Shown: piece by piece, positions 8,215-21,402 of the stretch
Layout of the letters: each line of letters starts with the position of its first letter
How positions within the stretch are numbered: position 1 is the first letter of the stretch
Source of the DNA: Bacteriovoracaceae bacterium
GTDB lineage: Bacteria; Bdellovibrionota; Bacteriovoracia; Bacteriovoracales; Bacteriovoracaceae
Assembly: GCA_019752535.1 (NCBI GenBank)
Contig: JAIEMA010000042.1
Span: 1-64,000, forward strand
Length of the DNA: 64,000 bases
Direction of reading: 5' to 3'
The notes under the pieces: model-generated
The model's database searches: none
The model's input: only the letters and a program-made list of their open reading frames with translations
Told to the model about the DNA's origin: nothing
Translations under genes and position numbers: made by a program

Positions 8215-10299
8215 TTAAGTAAATATGCCTCTTTTCTGGAGGACTTCTTTGGTCAAATTAGGGGTTAACTTCTCGTAACGACGGAAAGTCATTGTAAAGC
8301 TGGCCCTACCTTGAGTCTTTGAACGAAGTTGCGTGCTATAGCCGAACATTTCAGACAGAGGAACCTCGGCTTTTAAAATATCTTTGGCAGCTTTGGGCTC
8401 AATTCCTAAGATTTGACCTCTTTTTGCATTAACATCAGCAATCACATCGCCGGCGAAATCTGATGGAGTTGTCACCTCTAAAGCCATCATTGGCTCCATG
8501 AGAACAAGACCGGCTTTTTGGCATGCCTCCTTAAAGGCTTGAGAGGCAGCAATTACGTAAGCAACATCATTCGAATCTGTTTCGCTATACTTCACTTCTT
8601 CGACAGTTATTTTAATTGCAATAAAGGGATAGCCTGCAAGAGCTCCACCAGGAGCTGAATCTAAAATTCCTCGCTCTACTGCTTCGTAAAACTCAACCGG
8701 AACTCCTCGTTCTTTCTTTGGAATTTCTACTTTGATTTCAGCAGCACCTTCAAGCGGCTCTACCTTAAGTCGACAGTGACCATATTGATTTTTACCCTGA
8801 ATTTCGCGATTAACGACTTGCTCAGCATGCGCACTACCTGTAACTGATTCGCGATAGGCAACCTGAGGTGAACCAACGTTCACTCCGACTTTAAATTCAC
8901 GAGCAAGACGATCACAAATAATTTCTAAATGAAGTTCACCCATACCAAATATGAGTAGCTGACCAGTTTCTTTATTTTGTTGAAACGTAAAACTAGGATC
9001 TTCTATCCGAAGATATTCGAGAGTGGTTTGTAATTTTTCTTCGTCTGCAGTTGTTTTCGGTTCAATAGCGACTGAAATAACTGTCGCAGGAAATTCCATC
9101 AAGTCATAAATAACAGGCTTATGATCAGCACATAAGGTTTGACCTGTTGTTGTAAACTTTAATCCTGAAATGGCGACAATATCACCTGCTCCTGCTTCTT
9201 CAATTTCGGTTCTTTTGTTTGCATGCATTTGCAGAAGTTTATTAATTCTTTCTTTCTTTTTTTCGAGAGGATTAAGTACTTGCTGACCGACCTTGAGTGT
9301 TCCGGAGTAAATCCGCACGTAAGTTATTCTTCCTACAAATGGATCTGAAGCAATTTTAAAAGCTAAACCACTAAAGAGTTCCTCATCATCAGGCTTTCTC
9401 TCAACCATAACTTCATAATCTTTAGCATCATGAGCTTTCGTTGATCCAATATCTAAGGGAGAAGGAAGATATTTTACGATGGCATCAAGCAAAGGCTGAA
9501 CACCTTTATTCTTAAATGCAGATCCACATAATACAGGAATGAATCCATGCTTAATTGTAGCCGTTCTAATTGCATTCTCTACTTCAATAGAAGGAATTTC
9601 CTCACCATTCAAGTAGCGATCAGCAAGCTTGTCGTCATAGTCAGCTAGGTGCTCAAGAAGCTCGTCACGATAGAGTTTCGCTTCATCGAGTTCTTCCGTC
9701 GTGAGCTCTCTTGTCTCGAAAGCTTCACCCATACTTCCATCTTTCCATTCAAGAGCTTTCAAATTAATCAGATCAATCATGCCTTTAAAGTTTTCTTCCG
9801 ATCCAATCGGCATCTGAAGAGCGGCAGATTTTTTTCCAAGTTTCTCTCTGATTTCAGAGATCACACTTAAAAAGTCAGCACCCGTGCGATCCATTTTGTT
9901 AATGAATGCAATCCGAGGAACTTTGTATTTATCGCCTTGAGCCCACACTGTTTCTGATTGAGGCTCAACTCCACCAACGGCACAAAATACCCCTACTGCG
10001 CCATCAAGAACACGAAGTGATCTTTCTACTTCAATAGTGAAGTCGACGTGGCCAGGAGTATCGATAATGTTAATGACGTGACCATTCCAGGCACAAGTTG
10101 TGGCCGCAGCAGTGATAGTTATCCCGCGCTCTTGCTCCTGGATCATCCAATCCATAGTGGCGGTCCCTTCATGGACTTCACCAATTTTATAATTTTTGCC
10201 GGTATAGTAGAGGATTCGTTCTGAGGTAGTCGTCTTACCGGCATCAATGTGAGCCATGATGCCGATATTACGAATTTTATTTATATCTCTTCCCTTCAT
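8215..10299 (-). CDS. fusA: Translation elongation factor G
   Basis: Encodes 694 residues, close to the 704 of E. coli. EF-G drives ribosomal translocation and recycling by GTP hydrolysis. The G domain shows [14 protein letters not shown] at residues 17-30, RGIT in the switch region, DTPGHVDF and NKMD. Domain IV and V motifs include [12 protein letters not shown] and [16 protein letters not shown]. It follows rpsG by 19 bases. No fusidic-acid-type change was looked for in detail. Confidence 0.98.
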   Translation of the reverse strand: MKGRDINKIRNIGIMAHIDAGKTTTSERILYYTGKNYKIGEVHEGTATMDWMIQEQERGITITAAATTCAWNGHVINIIDTPGHVDFTIEVERSLRVLDGAVGVFCAVGGVEPQSETVWAQGDKYKVPRIAFINKMDRTGADFLSVISEIREKLGKKSAALQMPIGSEENFKGMIDLINLKALEWKDGSMGEAFETRELTTEELDEAKLYRDELLEHLADYDDKLADRYLNGEEIPSIEVENAIRTATIKHGFIPVLCGSAFKNKGVQPLLDAIVKYLPSPLDIGSTKAHDAKDYEVMVERKPDDEELFSGLAFKIASDPFVGRITYVRIYSGTLKVGQQVLNPLEKKKERINKLLQMHANKRTEIEEAGAGDIVAISGLKFTTTGQTLCADHKPVIYDLMEFPATVISVAIEPKTTADEEKLQTTLEYLRIEDPSFTFQQNKETGQLLIFGMGELHLEIICDRLAREFKVGVNVGSPQVAYRESVTGSAHAEQVVNREIQGKNQYGHCRLKVEPLEGAAEIKVEIPKKERGVPVEFYEAVERGILDSAPGGALAGYPFIAIKITVEEVKYSETDSNDVAYVIAASQAFKEACQKAGLVLMEPMMALEVTTPSDFAGDVIADVNAKRGQILGIEPKAAKDILKAEVPLSEMFGYSTQLRSKTQGRASFTMTFRRYEKLTPNLTKEVLQKRGIFT

Positions 10300-10318
10300 G
10301 GGATTAAAAAGAAAGTGA

Positions 10319-10792
<474 letters not shown>

Positions 10793-10806
10793 CTACTCCA
10801 AATCTC

Positions 10807-11181
10807 TTATTTCTTAGGTTTCTTAGCGCCATAGAGAGAGCGACGCTTGCGACGCTTTTCTACGCCTGAAGCATCAAGGGCTCCACGGACTGTATGGTAA
10901 CGAACACCTGGTAAGTCTTTTACACGACCACCACGGATAAGAACGATACTGTGCTCTTGCAAGTTGTGTCCTTCACCACCGATGTACGAAATAACTTCGT
11001 AACCAGATGTGAGCTTCACTTTACAAACTTTACGTAAAGCTGAGTTCGGTTTCTTAGGTGTAGTTGTATATACGCGAGTACATACGCCACGACGCTGAGG
11101 ACAGTTTTCTAAAGCCGGAGCCTTAGTTCTGTACTGGGTTTGTGTTCTGCCCTGACGGACAAGTTGGTTAATTGTTGGCAT
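10807..11181 (-). CDS. rpsL: 30S ribosomal protein S12
   Basis: Encodes 124 residues, the E. coli length. S12 sits at the decoding centre. The two lysines changed in streptomycin-resistant mutants are both wild type here: [13 protein letters not shown] and [11 protein letters not shown]. It opens the str unit about 80 bases after rpoC; that gap holds a 7-bp hairpin and no T-run, so read-through from rpoC is likely. Confidence 0.98.
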   Translation of the reverse strand: MPTINQLVRQGRTQTQYRTKAPALENCPQRRGVCTRVYTTTPKKPNSALRKVCKVKLTSGYEVISYIGGEGHNLQEHSIVLIRGGRVKDLPGVRYHTVRGALDASGVEKRRKRRSLYGAKKPKK

Positions 11182-11215
11182 TGCTACCTACTCCTTACTA
11201 CTTCTAGGAAAGTGA

Positions 11216-11241
11216 CCTGGGGTTCTAACATGGCCCCCAGG
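11216..11241 (-). other. Hairpin between rpoC and rpsL
   Basis: CCTGGGG and CCCCAGG form a perfect 7-bp stem around a 12-base loop in the leftward transcript between rpoC and rpsL. No uridine run follows, so it is unlikely to be an intrinsic terminator. It could be an RNA-processing site or a leader element for rpsL. Confidence 0.5.
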
Positions 11242-11263
11242 CAACTATCAAGACGTTTTATTT

Positions 11264-14200
11264 TTAAAGACTCATCATGAAAGGATTTTCTTCCTTCACT
11301 GTTTCCGCATCAAAACTTGCATAACGCGGCAAGCCGGTTCCTGCAGGTATCAAACGGCCCATCAATACGTTTTCCTTAAGACCTAGCAACGTGTCCTTCT
11401 TCCCTTCCAATGTGGCCTGAGTAAGAACTTTCGTAGTCTCTTGGAACGACGCAGCTGACAGGAAACTCTCAGTAGTCAATGACGCTTTAGTGATACCCAA
11501 TAGCAAAGACTTAGCTTGTGCTGGCTGGAGACCTTGAGCGATTAAGCGTTCATTCTCTTCGGCCAACTCTGCCTTAGTGATTGAATCGCCCTGAACAAAC
11601 ATTGAATCACCGGGTTCAGTGATTTCATTTTTCTTCAGCATCTGACTAACAATAACTTCAATGTGTTTATCATCGATCTTCACACCTTGGAGACGGTAAA
11701 CCTCTTGGATTTCGTCTACGATGTAACGAGCGACGGCTTTTTCTCCCAGAACGCGCAAGATGTCATGTGGATTCGTTGGGCCATCCATAATTTGGTCGCC
11801 TGGACGAACATAGTCACCTTCGTTAACAACAACGTAACGACCCTTAGGAATCGTGTACACGATTGTTTCGCCGCCATCTTCTGGCTTAACAAGAATCTTA
11901 CGAGAACCGCGAACTTCTGGACCGTATTCAACAGTACCCGCGATATCAGCAATCTGTGAGCTGTTACCTGGCTTACGTGCTTCAAACAATTCAGCAACTC
12001 TTGGTAGACCACCGGTGATATCTTTAGTCTTGGTCGATTCGCGCTGAACCTTCGCCATGACCACACCACCATCAATCTTATCTCCTGGATTCACAACAAC
12101 GTTAGATCCAACTGGGAGTCCGTAAGAAGCGATACGCTTAGTACCTGGGATAGTAATCGGGTTACCAGCATCATCACAAATGATAAGGCGTGGCTGCTTC
12201 GAGATATCTTCTTTGGCTTTTGCTTCAGTCACAACTCTGTGTGAGAGACCAGTTACTGAGTCGACAACTTCAGTGAAAGTTGCGCCTAGAACTAGATCTT
12301 CATACTTAATTGTTCCAGCAACGTCAGAGATGATTGGCATCGCAAATGGATCCCATTCAAGAATCTTGTCACCTACGTTAATGGTTTGACCGTCTTTAAA
12401 GAAGATAGTCGCACCATAAACTGCTGGATAACGTTCTTTTTCAATGCCGTCAGCTGTCTTAATAACGATCTCACCAGTTTTGTTCATGATAATTGAAGCG
12501 CCGTCGGCACGACCGAACACCTTAACATTATCAAAGTTCACAACACCGGCAGTCTTAGCTTCAGTTTTGTTTACTTGAGCACCAGCAGTTGCTGTACCAC
12601 CGATGTGGAATGTACGCATTGTTAGCTGAGTTCCTGGCTCACCGATTGATTGAGCTGCGATAATACCAACAGCCTCACCGTTCGATACTAATTTACCACG
12701 AGATAAATCGCGGCCGAAACAAAGTGCGCAATAACCGTACTTCTCTTTACAAGTAAGAACTGAGCGAACTTTAATTTGGTCAACTTCATTATCAAGAAGT
12801 GATTGAACATCCTTCTCGATGAATAAATGATTTCTCTTAAAGATTGATGAACCGTCTTTTCCTTTCACGTCTTCAAGCGCTACGCGACCAAGAACACGAT
12901 GTGCAACGTGCTCAACGATCTCACCAGCTTCGATGCGTGAAGTTTGCATGATTCCGTCTTCAGCTCCGCAATCTGGATTGCGGATAATTCCGTCTTGAGC
13001 CACATCAACCAAACGACGAGTGAGGTATCCCGAGTTAGCTGTTTTAAGAGCTGTATCGGCTAGACCCTTACGAGCACCGTGTGATGAAGCAAAGTATTGA
13101 AGAACTGTTAAGCCTTCACGGAAGTTTGAGGTAATTGGAGTTTCAATGATCTCGCCAGAAGGCTTCGCCATCAAACCTCTCATACCAGCAACCTGACGAA
13201 TCTGAACGTTCGAGCCTCGGGCACCAGAATCGGCCATCATAAAGATAGCGTTGAAAGATGGAGCCTTTGTTTTGTCTTTTCCAGACTCAGAAACGAATTC
13301 TTGCTTAGAGAGACCTTCAATCAACACTTTAGAAAGTTTTTCGTTGGTTTGAGCCCAAACGTCGACAATCTTGTTGTATCGCTCACCGTTAGTGATTGAT
13401 CCTTCGTTATATTCGTTCGTGATTTTTTCAACTTCGCCCTGGGCAGTAGCAATAATTTCGGCTTTCTCTTTTGGAATCACCATATCTTTGATGTTGATTG
13501 AGATACCGGCTTTCGTTGCATATTCGTAACCCATCTTCATGATCGAGTCGGCGAAAATCACAGTTTCTTTCTCTGTGCCTTTTCTGTAAGCCTTATCAAT
13601 CAATTTCGCGAGTTCTTTCTTATTCAAGATCTTGTTGATGTCTTCGTAAGCAAGACACTTAGGCAAGATATTGTAAACGAAAGTACGACCCACAGTTGTC
13701 TCAATCATCTTGCCTTCGATACGAATCTTGATCGGGGCTTGAAGGTGAAGATTTCCTGTGTGGTAAGCGAATTGAGCTTCTTCTTTAGAAGCAAAGTCTT
13801 TTCCGTATCCACGAGCGAATGGACGAACGCGAGTCATGTAGTACATTCCCAAGACGATATCTTGAGAAGGAACGATGATTGGAGTTCCGTCTTTTGGAGA
13901 AAGGATATTGTTCGTCGACATCGCCAATACGCGAGCTTCAATTTGAGCTTCGATTGACAATGGAACGTGAACGGCCATTTGGTCACCGTCGAAGTCAGCG
14001 TTGAACGCTGTACAAACGAGTGGGTGAAGTTGAATAGCTTTACCTTCAATAAGGATAGGTTCAAAAGCTTGAATACCTAAACGGTGAAGCGTAGGAGCAC
14101 GGTTAAGAAGAACTGGATGCTCTTGAACGACATCTTCAAGAATATCCCAAACTTCCTGGCGTTGCTGATCAACCATCTTCTTAGCCACTTTAATCGTTGT

Positions 14201-15382
14201 ACAGTGACCTTTTTCGATCAACTTGTTGTAGATGAATGGCTTGAAAAGTTCCAAAGCCATAAGCTTTGGAAGACCACATTGGTGAAGCTTCAAGTTAGGA
14301 CCCACAACGATAACCGAACGACCAGAATAGTCGACACGCTTACCAAGTAGGTTTTGACGGAAGCGACCTTGCTTACCTTTTAACATGTCTGAAAGTGAGC
14401 GCAATGGACGCTTGTTAGCACCAGTGAACACTTTTCCACGACGGCCGTTATCAAAGAGAGCATCAACAGCTTCTTGAAGCATACGCTTCTCGTTGCGGAT
14501 AATGATTTCTGGAGCGTTCAATTCCTTGAGGCGCTTCAAACGGTTGTTACGGTTAATCACACGACGGTAAAGGTCGTTCAAGTCAGAAGTTGCGAAACGG
14601 CCTGCTTCCAATGGAACCAACGGACGAAGATCCGGTGGAAGAACTGGAATAACATCCATCATGAACCAGTCAGGCTTGTTTGAACTCTTAAGAAGAGATT
14701 CAACAACCTTAAGGCGCTTAATAATTTTTGCACGAGAAAGATCCGTGGTTGCATCTTTCAATCCGCGACGAAGCTCTTTATTGAGGATATCAAGATCAAC
14801 TTTTGAAAGAAGATCTTTAATAACTTCTCCGCCCATTCCAGCTTTGAAATCAATTCCACCCTGCTTAAGCTCGAAATATCTCTGCTCAGTCAAGATTGAA
14901 CCAAGTTCTACTCCGCCCTCTTGGCCTGCAGTCGCAGACTGCATCACAATGTAAGCTTCGTTATAAAGAATGCGCTCAAGATCTTTCAAAGAAAGATCAA
15001 GAAGAGCACCAATACGGCTTGGAAGTGAACGCAAGAACCAGATGTGAGCAACTGGAGTAGCAAGCTCAATGTGGCCGCAACGCTCGCGACGAACTTTAGA
15101 AAGAGTGACTTCAACGCCACACTTTTCACAAACAACACCACGGTGTTTCATACGCTTGTACTTACCGCAGATACATTCATAGTCCTTTATTGGTCCAAAA
15201 ATTTTGGCACAGAAAAGACCGTCACGCTCTGGCTTGAAAGTACGGTAGTTAATAGTTTCCGGTTTCTTTACTTCACCGAATGACCATTCACGGATTGTGT
15301 CAGGACTAGCCATCTTAATAGAGATGGCTTGAACGCTGACGGGGTCTTTGGGCTTATCAAAAAAGTTTAGCAAGTCTTTCAT
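11264..15382 (-). CDS. rpoC: RNA polymerase beta' subunit
   Basis: Encodes 1372 residues. Beta' carries the catalytic magnesium site and the clamp. An N-terminal zinc site has [20 protein letters not shown] near residues 70-88. The active-site loop [12 protein letters not shown] supplies the three aspartates. The second zinc cluster (CGAEDG, then [13 protein letters not shown]) and the bridge/trigger helix segments ([18 protein letters not shown]) are intact. It begins 25 bases after rpoB and is transcribed with it. Confidence 0.99.
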   Translation of the reverse strand: MKDLLNFFDKPKDPVSVQAISIKMASPDTIREWSFGEVKKPETINYRTFKPERDGLFCAKIFGPIKDYECICGKYKRMKHRGVVCEKCGVEVTLSKVRRERCGHIELATPVAHIWFLRSLPSRIGALLDLSLKDLERILYNEAYIVMQSATAGQEGGVELGSILTEQRYFELKQGGIDFKAGMGGEVIKDLLSKVDLDILNKELRRGLKDATTDLSRAKIIKRLKVVESLLKSSNKPDWFMMDVIPVLPPDLRPLVPLEAGRFATSDLNDLYRRVINRNNRLKRLKELNAPEIIIRNEKRMLQEAVDALFDNGRRGKVFTGANKRPLRSLSDMLKGKQGRFRQNLLGKRVDYSGRSVIVVGPNLKLHQCGLPKLMALELFKPFIYNKLIEKGHCTTIKVAKKMVDQQRQEVWDILEDVVQEHPVLLNRAPTLHRLGIQAFEPILIEGKAIQLHPLVCTAFNADFDGDQMAVHVPLSIEAQIEARVLAMSTNNILSPKDGTPIIVPSQDIVLGMYYMTRVRPFARGYGKDFASKEEAQFAYHTGNLHLQAPIKIRIEGKMIETTVGRTFVYNILPKCLAYEDINKILNKKELAKLIDKAYRKGTEKETVIFADSIMKMGYEYATKAGISINIKDMVIPKEKAEIIATAQGEVEKITNEYNEGSITNGERYNKIVDVWAQTNEKLSKVLIEGLSKQEFVSESGKDKTKAPSFNAIFMMADSGARGSNVQIRQVAGMRGLMAKPSGEIIETPITSNFREGLTVLQYFASSHGARKGLADTALKTANSGYLTRRLVDVAQDGIIRNPDCGAEDGIMQTSRIEAGEIVEHVAHRVLGRVALEDVKGKDGSSIFKRNHLFIEKDVQSLLDNEVDQIKVRSVLTCKEKYGYCALCFGRDLSRGKLVSNGEAVGIIAAQSIGEPGTQLTMRTFHIGGTATAGAQVNKTEAKTAGVVNFDNVKVFGRADGASIIMNKTGEIVIKTADGIEKERYPAVYGATIFFKDGQTINVGDKILEWDPFAMPIISDVAGTIKYEDLVLGATFTEVVDSVTGLSHRVVTEAKAKEDISKQPRLIICDDAGNPITIPGTKRIASYGLPVGSNVVVNPGDKIDGGVVMAKVQRESTKTKDITGGLPRVAELFEARKPGNSSQIADIAGTVEYGPEVRGSRKILVKPEDGGETIVYTIPKGRYVVVNEGDYVRPGDQIMDGPTNPHDILRVLGEKAVARYIVDEIQEVYRLQGVKIDDKHIEVIVSQMLKKNEITEPGDSMFVQGDSITKAELAEENERLIAQGLQPAQAKSLLLGITKASLTTESFLSAASFQETTKVLTQATLEGKKDTLLGLKENVLMGRLIPAGTGLPRYASFDAETVKEENPFMMSL

Positions 15383-15407
15383 GTGACCTAGCTCCTCTCA
15401 ACAATCA

Positions 15408-18400
15408 TTAAAGAATAGTTTCAGTATTCGGTTCTTCTAGCTTCACATCAAGCGCCAATGCCTGAAGTTCGCGAATGAGAACGTTGAAAGACTCAGGCAA
15501 TCCTGGCTCAAGGACTTGCTCGCCTTTAACAATCGACTCATACATACGAGTTCTTCCGACAACGTCGTCCGACTTCACAGTCAAGAATTCTTGAAGAGTG
15601 TAAGCAGCACCGTAAGCTTCAAGTGCCCAAACTTCCATCTCTCCGAGACGCTGACCACCAAACTGCGCCTTACCACCAAGCGGCTGCTGGGTAACAAGTG
15701 AGTAAGGTCCAGTTGAACGTGCGTGAATTTTCTCATCAACCAAGTGATGAAGCTTCAACATATACATGGATCCAACGGTAACTTCTTCAGAGAAGGCTTC
15801 GCCGGTGATTCCATCAAATAATGTTGTCTTACCACTACGATCGAGATCAGCTAGCTCTAGCATTTCTTCGATGTCTTCCTCAGTTGCACCGTCGAACACT
15901 GGACTTGCGAAACGAACACCTGAATAAAGTTGCTCACACAGGCGAGTCACTTCATCATCTTTCGCTTTCTTAAGCCATGCATCCGCTTCAGGAGACTTGT
16001 AGATCTTGCTGAGAAGGTCCTTCAAACGAGAAAGATCTTGTTTTTGCTCCATCATGGTCGCAATTTTTTCACCAAGTCCACGACCAGCCCAACCCAAGTG
16101 CAACTCGAAGAGCTGACCGATGTTCATACGCGATGGAACGCCTAGTGGGTTCAACACGATTTCAACCGGCTGACCGTCTGCCATGTAAGGCATATCTTCA
16201 AGAGGAAGAACACGCGAGATAACACCTTTGTTACCGTGGCGACCTGCCATCTTATCACCTGGCTGAAGTTTTCTCTTAATTGCGATGTAAACCACAACTT
16301 TCTTAATGACTCCAGGAGGTAACTCGTCACCTTTGTGAAGCTTAGCAATTTGCTCATTGGCCTTAGAGCGAACACGGTTGATACGGTTTCTGATATCAGC
16401 GAAGTATTCAGAAAGACGTTCTTCCTGCTCAGCCTTAAGTGGCAAGTAACCGATCAACTCGAATGGAATGCTGTAAAGCACTTCTTCTGTGATCTTAGTT
16501 CCTTTCTTAAGAAGTTCTGATGAACCATCTTCAGAAACGAGCTTATCTTCAGTAAGAGCTCCGCCAAGCATTTCAGCAATTTTCTTAATAGCTGAGCGCT
16601 GGATAGCTTTTACTTCGATGTTTTCATCACGACGAACGAGTGTGGTTTCGCGCTCGATGATTGCTTTAGAGCGAGCATCAAGTTCAACACCTTCACGAGT
16701 AAAGACGTGAGCATCAATAACAGTTCCGCGAACCGATGAAGGAACGCGAAGAGATGTATCCTTAACGTCTCCAGCTTTATCACCGAAGATAGCTTTTAAG
16801 AGCTTCTCTTCTGGAGAAAGCTGAGTCTCACCTTTTGGAGTGATCTTACCGACCAAGATATCTCCTGGCTTAACGATCGCACCTACGCGAATAATACCAG
16901 CTTCATCAAGGTCCTTAAGGGCCTCTTCTGAAACGTTTGGAATATCGCGAGTGATTTCTTCTTTTCCTAATTTTGTATCACGGGCTTCAACTTCATAGTT
17001 CTCGATGTGAACAGTTGTGAACACATCTTGAGCAAGCATCTTCTCGTTAATAAGAATCGAGTCTTCGTAGTTGTAACCACCCCATGGCATGAATGCCACA
17101 AGGATATTATGACCCAAGGCCAAGTCACCATACTGAGTAGCCGGACCATCTGCAATCACATCACCAAGACGGACAACATCACCCTCTTTAACAAGAGCAC
17201 GTTGGTTGGCACATGTGTTTTGGTTAGTGCGCTGATACTTAACAAGCTTGTAGATATCTACGCCTGACTCGTCTTCTTTAAAGTTATCACGTTGGATAAC
17301 AATACGATTTGAGTCAACGAAGATTACGCGACCGTCATGTTCAGCCACTAGAATTGCACCTGAATCGTGAGCGATTACGTTCTCAATTCCTGTACCAACA
17401 ATTGGAGCGTCAGTTTTAATTACTGGAACCGCTTGGCGCATCATGTTTGATCCCATCAAGGCACGGTTGGCGTCATCGTGCTCGAGGAATGGAATCAAAG
17501 AAGTTGCGATCGAAATCATCTGAGAAGGCGACACGTCCATAAGATCAACTTCTGATGCATCAACGAGAGCAAGTTCACCCTGCTTACGTGCTGGAATCAT
17601 ATGACCAGAGACTTTGTTGTCCTTAATAGAGGCACGATCTGCTTGAGCAATAATCTTTCCTTCTTCTTCGAAAGAAGAGAAGTAGCGGACTTTTTTCTCA
17701 ATTGAGCGGTCTTCATTAATAACTCTGTATGGAGTTTCAATAAATCCGTACTCAGAAACTTTTGCATAAGTTGAAAGAGAAGTGATCAAACCAATGTTTG
17801 GTCCTTCTGGTGTCTCAATCGGACACATACGACCGTAGTGAGTAGCGTGAACGTCGCGGACTTCAAATCCAGCGCGCTCGCGAGTCAAACCACCTGGCCC
17901 AAGTGCTGAGAGACGACGCTTATGCGTGACTTCAGAAAGTGGGTTCGTCTGATCCATAAATTGTGACAATTGGCTTGAGCCAAAGAATTCTTTAATAGCT
18001 GCTGCCACTGGCTTTTGGTTAACCAAATCATGAGGCATCATCGTATCAAGCTCTTGAATCGACATACGCTCTTTTACAGCGCGCTCCATACGAACCAAAC
18101 CGACACGGAATTGGTTTTCAAGAAGCTCACCTACAGCGCGAACACGGCGGTTACCCAAGTGATCGATATCATCAACTTGACCCTTACCATTGTTCAAATC
18201 AACCAAGTACTTAACAGTCATCAAGATATCGTCTTTAGTGAGAATTGTGTTCTCTACTGGGATATCTAATCCGAACTTGTAATTGATTTTCATACGGCCA
18301 ACACGAGATAAGTCGTATTTAGCTGCTGTGAAGAATAATCCATCGAACAATTGAGTTGAAGCTTCAATTGTAGGAGGTTCACCTGGACGAAGACGTTCAA

Positions 18401-19529
18401 ATACTTTGAGAAGAGCTTCTTCAGTAGAGTTTGTCTTATCAAGATAGAGTGTATTACGGATCTGATCACTGTAATTGACGTTATCAATGTAAATAACTTG
18501 AACTTTCTTGTTACCTGCATTGATGAGTTCAAAGATTTTAGCTTCTGTTAAAGCTTCGTTGGCAGCGATAAGAACTTCACCAGTCGATTTGTCGAAAATA
18601 TCATCAGCAACGACTTTGCCAACAACATCTTCTAGCTTCGCTGGAAGAGTTTTCATTCCTGACTGCTTCAACTTTTGAACTGCAGCCTTTGTGATTTTCT
18701 TCCCTTTCTTAATGATCACTTCGCCAGATTTTGGATGAACAATGTCATCTTCAACGCGAGCACCAGTCAAAAGGTCGAAATCAAGTTCTCTCTCATAGCC
18801 TTTCTCAGACAAATGAAGTGTCTCAAGAGGATAGAACGATTTTAAAAGCTCTGAAACGCTGTAGCCCATAGCTTTAAGGACAACAGTAGCGTGGAATTTA
18901 CGCTTACGATCGATTCGAGCGTAAAGAATATTTTTATGATCAAACTCAAAATCTAACCAAGAACCACGATGAGGAATAATGCGAGCTGAATAAAGAAGCT
19001 TTCCAGAAGAATGCTTCTTACCAGAATCATGCTCAAAGATGATACCAGGTGAACGGTGAAGCTGAGACACGATAACACGCTCAGTTCCGTTAAAGATAAA
19101 TGAGCCTGTAGGGGCCATGAGTGGAATGTTACCGAGGTAAACTTCCTGCTCTTTGATAGATGAGATTGTTCTTGAGCCATCTTCTTTCTCAACAGTGAGA
19201 TCAAAGAAAATCAAACGAACTGTCACTTTTAGTGGTGATTCGTAAGACATGCCTCGAGCGCGACACTCAGCCACGGTATATTTCGGCTCTTCAAGTGTGT
19301 ACGAAACAAACTCGAGAGAGACGGTTTTGTTAAAGTCAAAAATTGGAAAAATGGACTTAAAGACGGCTTGTAAGCCTTTGTCTTCACGCTTTGCAGGTGG
19401 AATATCCTTCTGCAAAAAATCTTCATAAGAGCTAATCTGTAGCTTCATGAGACTAGGTGGGGAGATGACGTAGTCATTCTTACTGAAACTTCTCCGCGTC
19501 CAGGCGTTGGGGGCGAAAACTTTTGTCAT
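15408..19529 (-). CDS. rpoB: RNA polymerase beta subunit
   Basis: Encodes 1373 residues, slightly longer than E. coli RpoB. It forms the pincer and rifampicin pocket of the core enzyme. The rifampicin region reads [16 protein letters not shown] then [13 protein letters not shown], with Asp, His and Ser at the usual resistance positions unchanged, so the sequence predicts a sensitive-type pocket. [23 protein letters not shown] and the C-terminal [15 protein letters not shown] are also present. It sits 109 bases after rplL behind an attenuator-like hairpin. Confidence 0.99.
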   Translation of the reverse strand: MTKVFAPNAWTRRSFSKNDYVISPPSLMKLQISSYEDFLQKDIPPAKREDKGLQAVFKSIFPIFDFNKTVSLEFVSYTLEEPKYTVAECRARGMSYESPLKVTVRLIFFDLTVEKEDGSRTISSIKEQEVYLGNIPLMAPTGSFIFNGTERVIVSQLHRSPGIIFEHDSGKKHSSGKLLYSARIIPHRGSWLDFEFDHKNILYARIDRKRKFHATVVLKAMGYSVSELLKSFYPLETLHLSEKGYERELDFDLLTGARVEDDIVHPKSGEVIIKKGKKITKAAVQKLKQSGMKTLPAKLEDVVGKVVADDIFDKSTGEVLIAANEALTEAKIFELINAGNKKVQVIYIDNVNYSDQIRNTLYLDKTNSTEEALLKVFERLRPGEPPTIEASTQLFDGLFFTAAKYDLSRVGRMKINYKFGLDIPVENTILTKDDILMTVKYLVDLNNGKGQVDDIDHLGNRRVRAVGELLENQFRVGLVRMERAVKERMSIQELDTMMPHDLVNQKPVAAAIKEFFGSSQLSQFMDQTNPLSEVTHKRRLSALGPGGLTRERAGFEVRDVHATHYGRMCPIETPEGPNIGLITSLSTYAKVSEYGFIETPYRVINEDRSIEKKVRYFSSFEEEGKIIAQADRASIKDNKVSGHMIPARKQGELALVDASEVDLMDVSPSQMISIATSLIPFLEHDDANRALMGSNMMRQAVPVIKTDAPIVGTGIENVIAHDSGAILVAEHDGRVIFVDSNRIVIQRDNFKEDESGVDIYKLVKYQRTNQNTCANQRALVKEGDVVRLGDVIADGPATQYGDLALGHNILVAFMPWGGYNYEDSILINEKMLAQDVFTTVHIENYEVEARDTKLGKEEITRDIPNVSEEALKDLDEAGIIRVGAIVKPGDILVGKITPKGETQLSPEEKLLKAIFGDKAGDVKDTSLRVPSSVRGTVIDAHVFTREGVELDARSKAIIERETTLVRRDENIEVKAIQRSAIKKIAEMLGGALTEDKLVSEDGSSELLKKGTKITEEVLYSIPFELIGYLPLKAEQEERLSEYFADIRNRINRVRSKANEQIAKLHKGDELPPGVIKKVVVYIAIKRKLQPGDKMAGRHGNKGVISRVLPLEDMPYMADGQPVEIVLNPLGVPSRMNIGQLFELHLGWAGRGLGEKIATMMEQKQDLSRLKDLLSKIYKSPEADAWLKKAKDDEVTRLCEQLYSGVRFASPVFDGATEEDIEEMLELADLDRSGKTTLFDGITGEAFSEEVTVGSMYMLKLHHLVDEKIHARSTGPYSLVTQQPLGGKAQFGGQRLGEMEVWALEAYGAAYTLQEFLTVKSDDVVGRTRMYESIVKGEQVLEPGLPESFNVLIRELQALALDVKLEEPNTETIL

Positions 19530-19575
19530 TGCTGACTCCTCAATATCTTCATTTAAGACGCTAATTTAGAAACGC

Positions 19576-19609
19576 AAAAATGGAAGCGCGCTTTTAAGGC
19601 ACGCTTCCA
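19576..19609 (-). terminator. Attenuator-like hairpin between rplL and rpoB
   Basis: On the leftward strand TGGAAGCG pairs with CGCTTCCA, with a C/A mismatch and two more GC pairs inside and a TTAAAAG-type loop. The stem is followed by ATTTTTG. This is a weak intrinsic terminator placed where E. coli has its partial rplL-rpoB attenuator. A partial stop here would lower rpoBC expression relative to the ribosomal proteins. Confidence 0.75.
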
Positions 19610-19638
19610 TGTAAAATTCCCCGAACTTAAACAAGGGA

Positions 19639-20010
19639 TTACTTAACCTCAACCTGGCCGCCAGCAGCTTCAAGTTTCTTCTTGATTTCTGCAGCTTCTT
19701 CCTTAGTTGCGCCCTCTTTAACAGTCTTAGGTGCGCCTTCAACAAGATCTTTAGCTTCTTTCAAGCCAAGACCAGTGATAGCACGGACTTCTTTAATAAC
19801 GTTGATTGGGCTTGCGCCTTTGCCAGTAAGTACTACTGTGAACTCAGTTTGTGCTTCAGCAGCAGGACCAGCAGCGGCAGCGCCGCCAGCTACTGCAACA
19901 GGAGCTGCAGAAACGCCGAATTTTGTTTCAAGCTCTTTAACCAAGTTAGCAAGGTCAAGAACTGACATTTTTGATACGTGTTCGATTAATTGATCGTTAG
20001 TGATAGACAT
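19639..20010 (-). CDS. rplL: 50S ribosomal protein L7/L12
   Basis: Encodes 123 residues. L7/L12 dimers form the stalk that recruits elongation factors. The N-terminal dimerisation helix is followed by an alanine-rich hinge ([13 protein letters not shown]) and the C-terminal domain with [27 protein letters not shown]-type sequence. It follows rplJ by 30 bases. Confidence 0.98.
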   Translation of the reverse strand: MSITNDQLIEHVSKMSVLDLANLVKELETKFGVSAAPVAVAGGAAAAGPAAEAQTEFTVVLTGKGASPINVIKEVRAITGLGLKEAKDLVEGAPKTVKEGATKEEAAEIKKKLEAAGGQVEVK

Positions 20011-20040
20011 ATAAAACTCCTTAAAATCTCTAAATTTAAA

Positions 20041-20541
20041 TTATGCTTGTGTTGTTTCTTTTTGTTTTGCAACTGCATCCAATACGCGAACAAACGCTCC
20101 AACTGGAGCATTAAATGTAGCAAGCAATGTTGCCAACATTTGATCGCGACTTGGAAGCTTAGCTAAAGCTACAACTTCAGCCTTGTTGAGTTTTTGAGCG
20201 CCAAGCATGCCGCCCTTAACAACAACAATGTTCTCAAATTCACCTGCAGCATCGTTTACAACTTTCGCTACAGCAGCAGCGTCATCATAAGCAAATGCAA
20301 CAGCGTTATTGCCTACCAAATCCTTTAGAAGCGGCTCTGCGTAGGTTCCCTTAGCAGCACGAGCAAAAAGTGTGTTCTTGGTGATAGCCATGAACCCTTT
20401 AGCTTCGCGCACGCCCTTACGAATGCGAACAGCATCGTTTGAGGGAATTCCCACGAGATTCGTCAAGAAGACAGCTTGTGACTTCTCGATTTTCTCCTTC
20501 AGGGAGGTAACAACAACGTCTTTTTCAGCACGTGTCATCAT
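20041..20541 (-). CDS. rplJ: 50S ribosomal protein L10
   Basis: Encodes 166 residues. L10 anchors the L7/L12 stalk and, in many bacteria, represses its own operon by binding a structured leader. The N-terminal half shows SQAVFLTNLVGIPSNDAVRIRKGVREA and KNTLFARAA; the C-terminal helix binds L7/L12. Two adjacent ATGs follow a strong GGAGG; the first is spaced eight bases. Confidence 0.97.
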   Translation of the reverse strand: MMTRAEKDVVVTSLKEKIEKSQAVFLTNLVGIPSNDAVRIRKGVREAKGFMAITKNTLFARAAKGTYAEPLLKDLVGNNAVAFAYDDAAAVAKVVNDAAGEFENIVVVKGGMLGAQKLNKAEVVALAKLPSRDQMLATLLATFNAPVGAFVRVLDAVAKQKETTQA

Positions 20542-20640
20542 ATCTAGTTCCTCCTAAAATTTCGGAGGGGAGTTTCGGCAGGCTTTACACTTCACTGTGA
20601 AGAAACCGGCTGTCTTCAACCCCTTCGTGGTAATACAAAA
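20542..20640 (-). promoter_or_regulatory. Candidate L10 leader (rplJL autoregulatory RNA)
   Basis: The 106-base rplA-rplJ gap contains a CTTCA-CAG-TGAAG hairpin flanked by further complementary pieces (AGCCGGTTTC and GCCTGCCGAAAC) before GGAGG. The position, length and stacked helices resemble known L10 leaders. I cannot confirm the kink-turn or the exact fold by eye. Confidence 0.4.
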
Positions 20641-20647
20641 ATACTAA

Positions 20648-21352
20648 TTAAGCAGAAAAGTTAGCAGCGTCCGTAGCATCGATTCTGATGCCTGGGCTCA
20701 TCGTCGCACTCATCGTGAGTGACTTTACGTATGTACCCTTAGATGAAGCAGGCTTCGCGCGGAATATAGCGCTACAAACAGCTTTCATGTTTTCAGACAG
20801 TTGCTCTTCAGTGAACGACTTTTTGCCGATTGGAACATGAACGATGCCGTTCTTGTCTGTACGGTATTCAACCTTACCGGCTTTTTGCTCTTTAACAGCT
20901 TTTTCGATTTCATTTGTTACTGTACCAAGCTTTGGGTTTGGCATGAGTCCGCGTGGGCCCAAGATACGAGCGATCTTACCGATCTTACCCATCATATCTG
21001 GAGTCGCGATCACGCGATCAAAATCCATCCAGCCGCCAGCGATTTTGTTAATGATGTCTTCACCACCAACAACATCAGCTCCAGCTTTCTCAGCTTCGTT
21101 CATTTTTTCACCTGCAGTGATAACCACTACAGTTGTCTTTTTACCTGTTCCTGCTGGCATAACGATCGCTCCACGAACCATTTGGTCAGCGTGGCGTGGA
21201 TCAACACCAAGGCGGAAAGCAAGGTCTACAGTTTCATCAAATTTTGCGTACGTGATGTCTTTAAGAAGCTTTACGGCTTCAGTTACAGTGTAGAGCTTTG
21301 TGGGCTCAACTTTTTTTGAAGCATCAACGTATTTGCGAGATGGCTTTTTCAT
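20648..21352 (-). CDS. rplA: 50S ribosomal protein L1
   Basis: Encodes 234 residues, the E. coli length. L1 forms the mobile stalk that releases E-site tRNA, and represses translation of its own mRNA in many bacteria. Motifs seen are [40 protein letters not shown] and the C-terminal [20 protein letters not shown]. It follows rplK by 50 bases, including a hairpin. Confidence 0.98.
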   Translation of the reverse strand: MKKPSRKYVDASKKVEPTKLYTVTEAVKLLKDITYAKFDETVDLAFRLGVDPRHADQMVRGAIVMPAGTGKKTTVVVITAGEKMNEAEKAGADVVGGEDIINKIAGGWMDFDRVIATPDMMGKIGKIARILGPRGLMPNPKLGTVTNEIEKAVKEQKAGKVEYRTDKNGIVHVPIGKKSFTEEQLSENMKAVCSAIFRAKPASSKGTYVKSLTMSATMSPGIRIDATDAANFSA

Positions 21353-21374
21353 TTTTTATCCTTCCGGTTCAAAC

Positions 21375-21401
21375 GATCTCTAGTGAGATCTCCCGTTAAT
21401 T
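21375..21401 (-). promoter_or_regulatory. Hairpin in the rplK-rplA gap, sharing a prefix with the rplK leader
   Basis: GATCTC pairs with GAGATC around four bases. On the leftward strand it is preceded by AATTAACGGGA. The same AATTAACGGGA block precedes a different stem in the nusG-rplK gap, so the two look like copies of one RNA element. A ribosomal-protein (for example L1) binding role is inference. Confidence 0.4.
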
Positions 21402-21402
21402 C

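Noticed and set aside
10807-11181. Streptomycin resistance in RpsL
   Set aside because: Both key lysines are unchanged.
15408-19529. Rifampicin resistance in RpoB
   Set aside because: Asp, His and Ser at the usual resistance positions are wild type.
20801-21319. Long rightward open frames opposite rplA (172 and 149 codons)
   Set aside because: They lie wholly inside the well-conserved rplA gene and have no ribosome site or family resemblance.
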